From Synechococcus sp. NOUM97013 (GTDB lineage Bacteria; Cyanobacteriota; Cyanobacteriia; PCC-6307; Cyanobiaceae): 64,000 nucleotides of DNA. The stretch lies in NCBI RefSeq assembly GCF_014279815.1, contig NZ_CP047941.1, forward strand, positions 2,046,001 through 2,110,000, given 5' to 3'. A model generated the notes under the pieces. The model searched no databases. It was not told the DNA's origin and saw only the letters and a program-made list of their open reading frames with translations. Both the position numbers and the translations under genes were made by a program. Positions 25,770 to 36,370 of this stretch are shown here, in pieces. Position 1 is the stretch's first letter; each line of letters starts with the position of its first letter.

Positions 25770-25801
25770 AGACAGGACATCAGGGATGTGCCGCGAGCCC
25801 G

Positions 25802-25945
25802 TCAACGGCCATGCACAGGCACATCCCGATAGGGCTGTGGGCCGATGGCCGGCGGGTTGGTCAACTTCTCTTCCCTGGGATTGCCCATGGCATGGGACAG
25901 GGTTTCCACAACCCAGGTACGGAATTCATCGAACTTGCGACCCAT
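25802..25945 (-). CDS. 47-residue conserved-looking hypothetical protein
   Basis: The ATG at 25945 follows a purine-rich stretch (GAGAGAGACGAGG) that can serve as ribosome binding site. The frame ends TGA at 25802-25804. The product starts MGRKFDEFRTWVVETLSHAM and ends in a Pro-rich segment (TNPPAIGPQPYRDVPVHGR). The amphipathic helix plus Pro tail looks like a real small protein. It lies downstream of rpsU on the same strand, 96 bases away. Confidence 0.55.
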   Translation of the reverse strand: MGRKFDEFRTWVVETLSHAMGNPREEKLTNPPAIGPQPYRDVPVHGR

Positions 25946-26041
25946 GGGTTCAGCCTCGTCTCTCTCAACTCAGTCTCGGGAAAGAAAGAGACGACGCCAA
26001 CAGGCCGAAATACCGAACTTTCAGCCTGCTCGGTGCGCGAA

Positions 26042-26212
26042 TCAGCGACGGCGACGGCGCTGCTGAGCTTTGCGCTTGTACTTCTCGATCGGGGTCTCGT
26101 GGTGACGCAGACGCTTGAGATCAGCGAAGATCCCTGCTTTCGAGACCTGACGCTTGAACCGGCGCAAAGCCGATTCGATGCCTTCGTTTTCGCCAACCGT
26201 GACCTGGGTCAT
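26042..26212 (-). CDS. rpsU: 30S ribosomal protein S21
   Basis: 56 residues from the ATG at 26212 to TGA 26042-26044. [20 protein letters not shown] and [20 protein letters not shown], then a run of basic residues ([11 protein letters not shown]), are diagnostic of bS21. It binds near the anti-Shine-Dalgarno end of 16S rRNA and affects initiation. It is a small gene, easy to miss. Confidence 0.95.
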   Translation of the reverse strand: MTQVTVGENEGIESALRRFKRQVSKAGIFADLKRLRHHETPIEKYKRKAQQRRRRR

Positions 26213-26255
26213 TCAACAAGCAGGGACTTCAAGCTCACCAACTTAGCAAGCGGCC

Positions 26256-26897
26256 TCAGGGTGTCACTTCAGCTTCACCGTCTTGGGTGGCATCAGCGCC
26301 GTCTGCCTCAGCGGGTTGCTCGTCAACGCCAGCGGCCGGCTGGATCGCATCGCGATACACATACAAATGGCCAAGGGTGCGCGTGCCGTACTGACGACGC
26401 TTGAGGCTCCAGCCTGGTTCGAGCACAAGCTGGATGAAGCCGTTGCCAGGCCCCCCGGCTTTGGCCACCAACAGCGCGGGCTGGGAGGGATTCCGCGTCG
26501 GCACGGCCATCAGTTCAATGTCATTCGCCGTCTTGATCACCGACAGGCGGTAGCGCGTGCCCAGGTCGTCTCCGCCGATGCGCAGGGAATAGCCATTGCC
26601 ATCGATATAGCGGTTGCAGATCCCGGTGAAGTCGAACGTCGCCATCAGGGGATCCACGACGGCAGGAGCACTTCCCTTGACCTCGAAACAGGGCCGGGCG
26701 CTGGTTCTCTGCTCATAGATGTTGAGCTGAGAGTTGGGCCCCGAACCGATCGGTGCTGCCACCAGAACGAATTTTGATTCGTCCACATCAGCGGTGGTGA
26801 ACAGGGAACCCTGAGCACGCACCGAGGAATTCAACCCCGTGATGAGGCTGGAGCCGAAGACAGCAAGAGCAGCAGCGGCGATCCGGAGTCGAGCCAT
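26256..26897 (-). CDS. DUF3747 domain secreted protein
   Basis: 213 residues. Signal peptide MARLRIAAAALAVFGSSL with cleavage near VRAQ. The body matches the cyanobacterial DUF3747 family: FVLVAAPIGSGPNSQLNIYE, a Cys pair (ARPCFEVKG, FTGICNRYIDGNG), the strand LRIGGDDLGTRYRLSV, and the C-terminal GWSLKRRQYGTRTLGHLYVY. The function is unknown, and members are exported. The tail after about residue 190 is acidic and disordered. Confidence 0.8.
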   Translation of the reverse strand: MARLRIAAAALAVFGSSLITGLNSSVRAQGSLFTTADVDESKFVLVAAPIGSGPNSQLNIYEQRTSARPCFEVKGSAPAVVDPLMATFDFTGICNRYIDGNGYSLRIGGDDLGTRYRLSVIKTANDIELMAVPTRNPSQPALLVAKAGGPGNGFIQLVLEPGWSLKRRQYGTRTLGHLYVYRDAIQPAAGVDEQPAEADGADATQDGEAEVTP

Positions 26898-26953
26898 CGG
26901 AGCAGAAGGATGTGTTGGGATCGTAAAAGTGACGATGGGCTTCGTCTGCGGGT

Positions 26954-27145
26954 TCAGGCCGGTTTGTTCAGCCGAATCGCAACCAGAAGTGACCCGATGG
27001 TGGCGGGAAGGCTCAGACCCAAAATCCAGCGTGTTGTGGTGACCCCCAGATCAGGGTCTCCGTAAGACAGTTCAAACACGCTGCCTGTGGCGGCGATGCC
27101 CAGCACACAGGCGAGGGCCAGAAACAGCCCTGCAAGAGGTTTCAT
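26954..27145 (-). CDS. 63-residue two-helix membrane protein
   Basis: Starting at ATG 27145 gives MKPLAGLFLALACVLGIAA, a first helix. A polar loop (GSVFELSYGDPDLGVTTT) follows, then a second helix (WILGLSLPATIGSLLVAIRL). The upstream ATG at 27193 would overlap def and adds a non-coding-looking stretch. It lies 10 bases downstream of def on the same strand. Conserved size and topology suggest a real gene, function unknown. Confidence 0.65.
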   Translation of the reverse strand: MKPLAGLFLALACVLGIAATGSVFELSYGDPDLGVTTTRWILGLSLPATIGSLLVAIRLNKPA

Positions 27146-27155
27146 CGGCATGGGA

Positions 27156-27761
27156 TCAGGAGAGCGCGCGCACGTCAGAGGACTTGAAGCCATGATCCTT
27201 CAATTCCTTGTCGAGCCCCCCGGCATCCGTGACACGGTCCACAAACAGCACGCCGGTGAGATGGTCCATCTCATGCTGGATGCAGCGGGCCATCAATCCG
27301 TCGGCCTTCATCGTTCGGGGACGCCCCATCTCATCGCGATAGCTCACCTGCACAGCACTGGGACGCACCACATCCAGATACACCCCGGGAATGCTCAGGC
27401 AGCCCTCCTCGTAACTGTCGACACTGGCGCTGGCGGAAACGATCTCAGGGTTGATCAGCACCAGCGGCGGCGTGCTGGTGTTCTCCGGGTCTAGGTCAAT
27501 GACCAGCAACTGCTTGTGGACTCCCACCTGCGGAGCCGCCAGGCCGATCCCGCGTGCGGTGTACATGCTGCGGAGCATGTCGCGAGCCAGATCACGGACG
27601 GTCGCATCAACCTTGCCGATCCGGCGGGCATCGACACGCAGGACGTCATCGCCGAGGGTATGGATCTGAAGAGGCGGGACCTCAAGAGGTGTCTTGGGGA
27701 CGGCCACCGTGGAGCCGGATTTCTCCGCAGATCGTGCCAACTGGGCGAAGCTCCTAGCCAA
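27156..27761 (-). CDS. def: Peptide deformylase
   Basis: 201 residues if started at TTG 27761 (LARSFAQLARSAEKSG), the usual length for picocyanobacterial PDF. The frame extends to 27875 but then runs antisense into the S9 peptidase gene. Motif 1 GIGLAAPQVGV, motif 2 EEGCLSIPGVYLDVVR (Cys metal ligand) and motif 3 CIQHEMDHLTGVLFVDR (His-Glu-x-x-His) are intact. It removes the formyl group from nascent proteins. It is divergent from the S9 peptidase with about 65 bases between starts. Confidence 0.94.
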   Translation of the reverse strand: MARSFAQLARSAEKSGSTVAVPKTPLEVPPLQIHTLGDDVLRVDARRIGKVDATVRDLARDMLRSMYTARGIGLAAPQVGVHKQLLVIDLDPENTSTPPLVLINPEIVSASASVDSYEEGCLSIPGVYLDVVRPSAVQVSYRDEMGRPRTMKADGLMARCIQHEMDHLTGVLFVDRVTDAGGLDKELKDHGFKSSDVRALS

Positions 27762-27826
27762 GGTCTCAACCTGCGTCCTGTCTGTGCTGATCTTAGGCAG
27801 TCTCCTCTGAGCATCGGATCGCCGCC

Positions 27827-29755
27827 ATGAGCCGTCGCCAGCCTCTCTCCGCCAGGACTGCCCTCGGACGTTCACCAGCCCTCAAAGAGCCGCGACTGCT
27901 GGGGAACTGGGTGCTTTGGCTGGAACAACGCCCCCAAGAAAAAGGACGCACCACGGCCCTGATCCGGCCCTGGGGTCAGCCCGACATCGCGCCGCAAGAG
28001 CTGACAGCGGCACCCACCAACCTGCGCTGCCGCATTCACGAATACGGCGGCGGTCCTCTTGCCGCATCAGCGCGCGGGGATCAACTTCAACTCATCTGGG
28101 TTGACGACAACGACCGCTGTCTCTGGCAGCAGACCTGGCGAGGACTGCTGGCGCCGAAGCCAACAGTCCTCACTGCCATATCCGCACCCACTCGCCTGAC
28201 CGCACCAGGCTCGGGTTCCCTGGGTGGCGGCGTGATCGACCTGCAGCGACAGCGGTGGGTTGGTGTGCTGGAGCGGGATGGACTCGACCACCTGGTGAGC
28301 GTTGCCTTGGACCAGAGCGATCAAGAACCGCGCGTGCTACACACCGCCGCTGATTTCGCCGGATACCCAGCCATCAGTGCGGATGGTCAGCAACTGGCCT
28401 GGGTGGAATGGCAGCAGCCGGCGATGCCCTGGGATGCCTCGGAGCTTCACGCCGCCTCGATCGACGCTCAAGGCCAGCTCGGGAACCACCGCACTCTGGC
28501 GGGCAGCCACCCGAGTGCTGCGCAATGCATCTCCGTGTTTCAACCCCTCTGGCAGCCGGACGGAACCCTTGTGGCGGCGGAGGATTCAAGCGGTTGGTGG
28601 AACCTCATGCGGCGAGCCAGCCCCGGCGATGCCAGTGCTCATGATGCCGACCATGGCTGGGAGCGTCTCTGGCCGATGCAGGCGGAAACCGCGATGCCCC
28701 AGTGGGTGTTCGGCATGCGAACCACCGCCTGGGACGGAACCCACCTGCTGGCCGCGATCTGCGCCGAAGGGCGTTGGCAACTCACTCGGCTGTCCAGTGA
28801 TGGGACCGCCAGCCCGGTGCATCAGCCCTTCGACGACCTCGCGGACCTTGATGCCGATGCCGGTCGGGCCGTGGCCATTGCCAGCAGCAACAGCATCGGC
28901 CAGGGACTACTGGAGCTGGATCTCCACAACGGCACGTGGTGGCACACCCCAGCCACCGAAGCCGTGTTGGAGCCGGGCGCCATCAGCACCGCGGAACCGT
29001 TGTGGTTTGAAGGCGCCAACGGTCAGCGCACCCATGCCTGGTATTACCCCCCCAGCGCGGGGGAAAGCTCAGAAGCCCCCTTGCTGGTGAAGAGCCACAG
29101 TGGCCCCACCGCCATGGCACGCCGCGGCCTCAACCTGGGCATTCAGTTCTGGACCAGCCGCGGCTGGGGGGTTGTGGACGTCAACTATGGAGGCTCCACC
29201 GGTTTTGGACGGGCCTACCGGGAACGTCTTAACGACGGTTGGGGAGTCGTGGATGTGCAGGACTGTGCCGCCGCCGCAACGACGCTGGTGCAGGCCGGCA
29301 AGGCACACCCGGAGCGGATCGCCATCGAAGGCGGCAGTGCCGGTGGTTTCACCACCCTGGCCTGCCTGTGCTTTACCGATGTCTTCCGCGTCGGAGCCTG
29401 TCGATACGCCGTGAGTGACCTCAGTGCCCTGGCCACGGAAACCCACCGGTTTGAAGCGCGGTATCTCGACACCCTGGTAGGTCAATGGCCACAGGAACAA
29501 TCGCGTTATCAGGAACGCTCACCCCTGCAGCATGCCGATCGGATTCGCTGCCCTGTGATCTTTTTTCAGGGCCTCCAGGACAAGGTTGTTGTGCCGGAGC
29601 AGACCGAACGGATGGCGGCTGCCCTCAGGGCCAAGGGCATCCCGGTTGACGTGCAGACCTTCGCCGACGAAGGCCATGGCTTCCGAGACAGCGAGGTCAA
29701 GGTGCAGGTGCTGGAGGCGACCGAAGCATTCTTCCGTCATCACCTCGGACTCTGA
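27827..29755 (+). CDS. S9 family peptidase (prolyl oligopeptidase fold)
   Basis: 642 residues. The N-terminal two thirds is a beta-propeller (for example YPAISADGQQLAWVEWQQP) that gates the active site. The C-terminal alpha/beta-hydrolase has the nucleophile in IEGGSAGGFTTL (Ser near residue 504), Asp in GLQDKVVVPEQ and His in FADEGHGF. It is related to dipeptidyl/acyl-aminoacyl peptidases. There is no signal peptide, so it probably recycles peptides in the cytoplasm. Its end overlaps the convergent aldolase gene by 16 bases. Confidence 0.9.
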   Translation: MSRRQPLSARTALGRSPALKEPRLLGNWVLWLEQRPQEKGRTTALIRPWGQPDIAPQELTAAPTNLRCRIHEYGGGPLAASARGDQLQLIWVDDNDRCLWQQTWRGLLAPKPTVLTAISAPTRLTAPGSGSLGGGVIDLQRQRWVGVLERDGLDHLVSVALDQSDQEPRVLHTAADFAGYPAISADGQQLAWVEWQQPAMPWDASELHAASIDAQGQLGNHRTLAGSHPSAAQCISVFQPLWQPDGTLVAAEDSSGWWNLMRRASPGDASAHDADHGWERLWPMQAETAMPQWVFGMRTTAWDGTHLLAAICAEGRWQLTRLSSDGTASPVHQPFDDLADLDADAGRAVAIASSNSIGQGLLELDLHNGTWWHTPATEAVLEPGAISTAEPLWFEGANGQRTHAWYYPPSAGESSEAPLLVKSHSGPTAMARRGLNLGIQFWTSRGWGVVDVNYGGSTGFGRAYRERLNDGWGVVDVQDCAAAATTLVQAGKAHPERIAIEGGSAGGFTTLACLCFTDVFRVGACRYAVSDLSALATETHRFEARYLDTLVGQWPQEQSRYQERSPLQHADRIRCPVIFFQGLQDKVVVPEQTERMAAALRAKGIPVDVQTFADEGHGFRDSEVKVQVLEATEAFFRHHLGL

Positions 29756-30406
29756 GTCTGTTGTCCGTAGTGCAGGCCCTTGAATTGAGCATGAACTTGC
29801 TGCATCTGCGCTGCGGACAGCAATGGAGGGGCACCCAGCTGGAGGGCCTGTAGATACATCCGCGCCAGGGTCTCCACCTCCACCGCCACCCTCAGAGCCG
29901 CCTCCGGATCAGAGCCAAGCGTCACCAGCCCATGCCGGGCTAGCAAGCAGGCCTGACGCTGCACCAAAGCCGTTACCGCATGGTCCGACAGCTCTGCGGT
30001 GCCGAAGGTGGCGTAGGGAGCACAGCGGATGTCGTCACCTCCGGCCACAGCGACCATGTAGTGAAAAGCGGGAATGCCGCGGTCATGGCAAGCCAGAGCG
30101 GTGGCATGGATGGGATGGCAATGGAGCACGGCCATCGCTTCGGGGCGTGAAGCGAGCACATCCGCATGCAGTCGCCATTCGGACGACGGTCGTCGCTGGC
30201 CTGACTGCAGCGGTTGCCCCTTCAGATCAAGAGCAACGAGATCACTGACCTGCATTTGCTCATAGGGAAGCGAGCTCGGGGTGACCAACATCCCGCCCTC
30301 AATGCGCACGGAGAGATTGCCCGAAGTCCCCTGATTGAGGCCGGTGTCGTTCATGCGACGACCGACGCTCACCAACTGGTGACGCAGCATCAGCCCGTGC
30401 TGTTGA

Positions 30407-30420
<14 letters not shown>
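29740..30420 (-). CDS. Class II aldolase (MtnB/fuculose-phosphate aldolase family)
   Basis: 226 residues from the ATG at 30420, overlapping the end of mtnA by 14 bases. An ATG at 30387 would avoid the overlap. Family features: GLNQGTSGNLSVRI, substrate loop VTPSSLPYEQM, SEWRLHADVLASRPEAMAVL with HCHPIHATAL (zinc ligands His-x-His) and LLARHGLVTLGSD (third His). Being coupled to mtnA, it should act on 5-methylthioribulose-1-phosphate or 5-deoxyribulose-1-phosphate. Either it is the dehydratase MtnB of methionine salvage, or the Ald2-type aldolase of the DHAP shunt. No mtnC/D/E genes are seen here. Confidence 0.8.
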
Positions 30421-31519
<1,099 letters not shown>

Positions 31520-31622
31520 GGGTGCGGGTGAATGGAGAACCTCGATCAATTTGCCTCCTCGCTTCGCGCCACGACCAGGGCAGCACGGGAGATGGCAACC
31601 TGCCCACACTTGCAATGCGGGC

Positions 31623-33056
31623 TTGGAGCTCAAGCTGTTTGATGTTCTCGTGGCCTTCTCGGGGCTCAGCCTGCTGCTGCTCCTGGGCATGGCCCTACGC
31701 CAAAGACTGCGTTGGCTGAGGGTTCTCGGCATTCCGGAAGCCCTCGTGGCGGGACTCCTCGGATTGTTAATTGGTCCTTTCGGCCCCTGGTCCGTCTTTC
31801 CTGAACGGGTGTACCGGATCTGGAGTCAGACGCCGGGGGTGTTGATTTCACTGGTGTTCGCGACGCTGTTCCTCGGCCAAACCTTGCCGAGCCCTCGCGT
31901 GATCTGGAATCGGGCGGCGGGACAGACCGCCTTCGGCATGGTGCTCGGCTTCGGCCAGTACCTGGTGGGAGGTCTGTTGGTGCTGCTGGTGCTCCAGCCC
32001 TTGTTCGGAACGAATCCCTTGATGGCGGCGCTGATCGAAGTGGGTTTCGAAGGCGGCCATGGCACGGCGGCAGGGATGGGAGCGACCTTCAGTGAACTCG
32101 GCCTTCCCGCTGGCGAAACGCTGGGTCTGGCCATGGCAACCGTGGGCGTGCTGACGGCCGTTCTGCTGGGGAGCGCCCTCGTGGTGATCGGACGCGGACG
32201 CAACTGGCTGGTGAGTGGAGATCCAAATGACGCCGCCGCCACCGGAAGCACGCACCAGGGCTTGAAGAGCACCGACCAAGACCCGATCTCCGCCGATGAG
32301 CGTCTGAATCTGGAACGTGCGGCGGGCACGATCCAGCCGGAATCAGCCCAGTCGATGACCATCGACTCCCTGACCGTGAACGTGGCACTGGCAGGAGGTG
32401 CAGTCGGTCTGGGCATTCTTCTCAAAGCCAGTCTGACCGGACTGGGGGGCGTGTTCGGTGGCCCTGAAACGGCCAAGCTTCTCCAGGCCATCCCCGTGTT
32501 TCCTCTGACCATGGTGGGAGGCCTGATCGTGCAGGTGATCCTGCAACGCACCCGTCAGACGCAGCTGGTGTCTGCAGTGGCTCAGGCCAGCGTGGGATCC
32601 CTCGCCATGGATCTGCTGATCACGGCGGCGATGGCGAGCCTGAACCTGCCGTTGCTCGAAGACAACTGGATCCCCTTCCTGGCCCTTGCCATCGCGGGGT
32701 TGAGCTGGAACGTCTGCGCTTTCCTCTGGCTGGCACCACGCATCTTCCGCGATCACTGGTTCGAACGAGGCATCGCCGATTTCGGCCAGGGGACCGGTGT
32801 GACCGCCACGGGACTGCTGCTGCTGCGCATGGCCGATCCATGGGGACGCAGCAGGGCAATGGAAGCCTTTTCCTTTAAACAACTGCTGTTTGAACCCTTC
32901 CTGGGTGGAGGATTGGTGACCGCACTCTCACCGCTGCTGATCGTCAGCTGGGGGCTACCTCGGTTCAGCGCCGCAGCAATGGTGCTGACGATGGCTTCCC
33001 TGCTGTTTGGCCTGCGACTTGGGCGCCGTCGCACCAACAGCGACGCGCCGGCGTGA
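31623..33056 (+). CDS. GltS-like sodium:glutamate symporter family protein
   Basis: About 477 residues with ten or more membrane helices. Repeated family elements: IPEALVAGLLGLLIGPFGPW in the first half, EVGFEGGHGTAAGMG (the Gly-rich substrate/sodium loop of ESS-family carriers), and GIADFGQGTGVTATGLLLLR, its counterpart in the second half. A polar linker at about 200-255 joins the halves. It probably imports glutamate or a similar acid with sodium. The frame opens at 31512, overlapping mtnA's start. A TTG at 31623 leaves a 103-base gap and places the first helix correctly, but the start is uncertain. Confidence 0.78.
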   Translation: MELKLFDVLVAFSGLSLLLLLGMALRQRLRWLRVLGIPEALVAGLLGLLIGPFGPWSVFPERVYRIWSQTPGVLISLVFATLFLGQTLPSPRVIWNRAAGQTAFGMVLGFGQYLVGGLLVLLVLQPLFGTNPLMAALIEVGFEGGHGTAAGMGATFSELGLPAGETLGLAMATVGVLTAVLLGSALVVIGRGRNWLVSGDPNDAAATGSTHQGLKSTDQDPISADERLNLERAAGTIQPESAQSMTIDSLTVNVALAGGAVGLGILLKASLTGLGGVFGGPETAKLLQAIPVFPLTMVGGLIVQVILQRTRQTQLVSAVAQASVGSLAMDLLITAAMASLNLPLLEDNWIPFLALAIAGLSWNVCAFLWLAPRIFRDHWFERGIADFGQGTGVTATGLLLLRMADPWGRSRAMEAFSFKQLLFEPFLGGGLVTALSPLLIVSWGLPRFSAAAMVLTMASLLFGLRLGRRRTNSDAPA

Positions 33057-33072
33057 TGACCGAGCCAATGCT

Positions 33073-34353
33073 TCAGGCGTGCTCGCGGAAAAAAGCGATC
33101 ACGCTCTGAAGTTCATCCGCAAAACAATCGATCTCATCCACCGTGCTGGTGAAACTGAGACTGGCCCGCGCAGAACCCGTCACGTTGTAGTGGCGATGCA
33201 ACGGCTGGCAGCAATGATGACCGCTGCGAATGCAAATGCCAGCCAGATCGAGCATGGCGGCGATGTCATTGGCATGCACACCCTCAACCAGGAAGGTGGC
33301 TAAGGCGCCACGACCGGGCTGCTGATCAGGCGTCGGACCGAGAATGCGCAAGCCGTCAATAGACTGCAGCCGTTCAAACAGATGCCCCGTGAGCTGGGCT
33401 TCCCAGGCCTGAATGGTGTCCAGACCAATGGACTGCAAGTAACGGATCGCCGCACCCATACCCACGGCTTCACCGATAGCTGGGGTGCCTGCCTCGAACT
33501 TGTGAGGCAGAGACGCCCAGGTGCTGTGATCCAGGAACACGTCCTGGATCATTTCGCCGCCGCCGAGGAAGGGTGGCATCGCCTCCAGCAACGATTGGCG
33601 TGCCCACAGGAAGCCCATCCCGGTGGGTCCGCAAAGCTTGTGGGAGGAGCCCACGAGGAAATCAACACCGAGGGACGCCACGTTGATGGGCTTGTGCGCC
33701 AGGCTCTGGCAGGCATCCACAAGCACCAGCGCACCGGTGGCATGGGCCGCGGGAATGATCACTTCCAGCGGATTGCAGCAGCCCAGGGCATTGCTGATGT
33801 GCACAAGGCTCACCAGCCGGGTTCGCGTGCTGAGCTTGGCGCGGAAATCATCCAGATCCAGCTCGCCGGTCTCGGTGACACCGACGTGACGAAGCACGCA
33901 ACCGGTGCGCTGAGACAGCTGCTGCCAGGGAACCAGGTTGCTGTGGTGCTCCATCACCGTGAGCAGCACCTCATCGCCTTCGCGCAAATTGGCATCACCC
34001 CAGGTGCGGGCGACAAGGTTGATCGCCTCGGTGGCATTGCGGGTGAAGACGATTTCACTGGCGCTGGCGGCACCGACGAAATCAGCGGCGGTGGAGCGGG
34101 CTCCTTCGAACGATTCGGTGGCTCTGGCACTGAGCTGATGAGCACCACGGTGCACGTTGGCGTTATCGGCGGCGTAGTAGTGCTGAAGTGCCTCAAGCAC
34201 CTGACGAGGCTTCTGACTGGTGGCAGCGTGATCCAGATAGACCAGCGCTCGCCCATCCGCAGCCTGCTGATCCAGGATCGGAAAATCAGCACGCGTCCGG
34301 GCCAGCAATGCGCCGAGATCCGCCTGCGACTGTGCTGATTGCATCAGCGTCAT
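33073..34353 (-). CDS. sufS: Cysteine desulfurase SufS
   Basis: 426 residues. PLP lysine in VGSSHKLCGPTGMGFLWARQ. Other class V aminotransferase landmarks are LDHAATSQKPRQVLEAL, TRNATEAINLVARTWG and LVDACQSLAHKPINVASLG. The persulfide Cys lies in IRSGHHCCQPLHRHY. It draws sulfur from cysteine for cluster assembly. Its start overlaps the sufD stop by 4 bases. It is the last gene of the ftrC-sufBCDS cluster and is convergent with the GltS-like gene. Confidence 0.95.
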   Translation of the reverse strand: MTLMQSAQSQADLGALLARTRADFPILDQQAADGRALVYLDHAATSQKPRQVLEALQHYYAADNANVHRGAHQLSARATESFEGARSTAADFVGAASASEIVFTRNATEAINLVARTWGDANLREGDEVLLTVMEHHSNLVPWQQLSQRTGCVLRHVGVTETGELDLDDFRAKLSTRTRLVSLVHISNALGCCNPLEVIIPAAHATGALVLVDACQSLAHKPINVASLGVDFLVGSSHKLCGPTGMGFLWARQSLLEAMPPFLGGGEMIQDVFLDHSTWASLPHKFEAGTPAIGEAVGMGAAIRYLQSIGLDTIQAWEAQLTGHLFERLQSIDGLRILGPTPDQQPGRGALATFLVEGVHANDIAAMLDLAGICIRSGHHCCQPLHRHYNVTGSARASLSFTSTVDEIDCFADELQSVIAFFREHA

Positions 34354-35528
34354 GAGCTCAGTCCTTCCATGACCCGCTCCAGCGGGCTCCAGACCTGAGC
34401 CGCCTCAGGAAGCTGCCCGATGATCTCTTGGCAAGCACCACGCAACAGCAACGCTGCTGCGTCGGAAGCACCGATGCCCCGGCTTTGGAGGTAAAAGAGT
34501 TCGTCTTCCTGCAGTTGCGACACCGTCGCGCCGTGGGCGCAGCGCACATCATCAGCAACGATCTCCAGCTCAGGCTTGGTGTCGACCCTGGCGCGATCGG
34601 AAAGGAGAAGGTTGCGGCTGAGCTGCGCCGCATTGGTGCGCTGCGCTTCGCGAGGCACGTTGATCGCACCGTTGAAAATGGTGTGCGAGCGATCAGCAGC
34701 CAGACATTTCTGCAGTTGATCCAGCTCCCCCTCAGGACCGTTGAAGCGCACCGATGTGTGGGTGGCGAGCTGCTGCTCTGCACTGGTGACCGCCAGCCCC
34801 TTGATGGTGGTGGAGGCCTGACCATCCACCTGAACGACGCGCGGTTCCAGCCTGCCGAGCAACCAGCCCTGCACCACTGAAGTGAAGGCATAGCTGCTGC
34901 GGGGTTCCTGCTCCACAGCGCAATGGGTCAGCAAAGAGGAGGATCCGCCAGACGTCGCCAGGAAGCCGTGTCGCAGCTCAGATTCCTGACCCAGGTGGGC
35001 TTCGATCACATGACTGTGCGCATTGGTCCCGTCAGCGAGCACCACCTCCAGCAGATCAAGCGAAGCTTTCTCCTCGAGCAAAAGAAGCACGCGCGTTGCT
35101 GTGAGTCCATCGCCACCAGACAGCACCAATTCCAACGGGGGCACATGACCGCGGATGCGCAGAGCCAGCACCTGGCGGCTTCTGGCGTGGTTGAACTCCA
35201 CAGGCCAGGACTCAGCGCATCCACAGCGGTCAAGAGTGTGTCCGAGAGCCTGCCTGAGCTCTGCCTCGGAGAGGACGCTGATGCCGGCCGGCAACGTCAC
35301 GCCTTCAAGAGGGTCGGACTGACCATCGAGGACGACACGCACCACACCATCGGCACTGGACGGCAAGGATCCGCCGCTGGCATCTGCGCTCAGCGGCAAC
35401 GCCGCCAGCGATTCAAGCCGCTTGAGATCTGTCAGTCGCCAGGGTTCCTGACGCCGAGTCGGCAAACCAAGGCGTTCAAGGGCTGCACGACCGCGTTCCT
35501 GCACCGGTGCGAGCACACAATTTGCCAT
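34350..35528 (-). CDS. sufD: Fe-S assembly scaffold subunit SufD
   Basis: 392 residues. The middle and C-terminal beta-helix repeats are characteristic: HAQLSRNLLL-type variant AAQLSRNLLLSDRARVDTKP, ELEIVADDVRCAHGATVSQL (conserved His) and [20 protein letters not shown]. It partners SufB in the SufBC2D scaffold. Two bases separate it from sufC. Confidence 0.94.
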   Translation of the reverse strand: MANCVLAPVQERGRAALERLGLPTRRQEPWRLTDLKRLESLAALPLSADASGGSLPSSADGVVRVVLDGQSDPLEGVTLPAGISVLSEAELRQALGHTLDRCGCAESWPVEFNHARSRQVLALRIRGHVPPLELVLSGGDGLTATRVLLLLEEKASLDLLEVVLADGTNAHSHVIEAHLGQESELRHGFLATSGGSSSLLTHCAVEQEPRSSYAFTSVVQGWLLGRLEPRVVQVDGQASTTIKGLAVTSAEQQLATHTSVRFNGPEGELDQLQKCLAADRSHTIFNGAINVPREAQRTNAAQLSRNLLLSDRARVDTKPELEIVADDVRCAHGATVSQLQEDELFYLQSRGIGASDAAALLLRGACQEIIGQLPEAAQVWSPLERVMEGLSS

Positions 35529-35530
35529 CG

Positions 35531-36319
35531 TCAGGCCACCCCCTGAGCAGCCAGTTCCTGATCAACCCAGTCGTACCCAGTTTCCTCAAGCTCGAGTGCC
35601 AGTTCACGGCCACCGGTGCGCAGGATTCGCCCCGCTGCCATCACATGCACGTAATCCGGTGTGATCTCGTCGAGTAGACGCTGGTAGTGGGTGATCAGCA
35701 AGGTGGCGTTGTCTTCAGTCGCCAGCTGGTTCACACCACCGGCCACGATGCGCAGGGCATCGATATCTAGGCCCGAATCAGTTTCGTCAAGGATGGCCAC
35801 GACAGGCTCAAGTAGAGCCATCTGAAGAATTTCATTGCGCTTCTTCTCTCCGCCGGAGAAGCCTTCGTTCACGCTGCGCTCTAGGAAAGCTGGATCCATT
35901 TGGACCACCTTGAGCTTCTCGCGCACATGATCTTCGAAATCAAAGGTGTCGAGCTCCTCTTGCCCCTGCTTGTCACGCCGGGAATTGGTGGAGACGCGCA
36001 GAAATTCAAGGTTGCTGACGCCAGGAATTTCAACCGGATATTGGAATCCCAGGAAGACGCCGAGACGGGCACGATCTTCAGGCTCCAGGTCAAAAAGATC
36101 CTGGCCGCGATAGCGCACAGATCCAGCCGTAACGCGATAAGCGGGATGACCTGCAAGCACTTTCGACAAAGTGCTTTTGCCGCTGCCATTACGACCCATG
36201 ACGGCATGAATTTCGCCGGCTCGCAGCTGCAGATTCACACCCTTGAGAATGGGCTTGTCTTCCACCGATGCATGCAGGTCGGTGATGTCAAGAAGCAACT
36301 CGGCGTCTGGGCGAATCAC
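35531..36319 (-). CDS. sufC: Fe-S assembly ATPase SufC
   Basis: 262 residues. Walker [21 protein letters not shown], signature [20 protein letters not shown], Walker [23 protein letters not shown] binding by SufC dimerises the complex and drives rearrangement of SufB-SufD. It sits 51 bases after sufB. Confidence 0.96.
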   Translation of the reverse strand: MIRPDAELLLDITDLHASVEDKPILKGVNLQLRAGEIHAVMGRNGSGKSTLSKVLAGHPAYRVTAGSVRYRGQDLFDLEPEDRARLGVFLGFQYPVEIPGVSNLEFLRVSTNSRRDKQGQEELDTFDFEDHVREKLKVVQMDPAFLERSVNEGFSGGEKKRNEILQMALLEPVVAILDETDSGLDIDALRIVAGGVNQLATEDNATLLITHYQRLLDEITPDYVHVMAAGRILRTGGRELALELEETGYDWVDQELAAQGVA

Positions 36320-36370
36320 GGAAGTAAAAAAGAAATCAAAGACAACGAATAGGGATGGGACGAGGAAGAA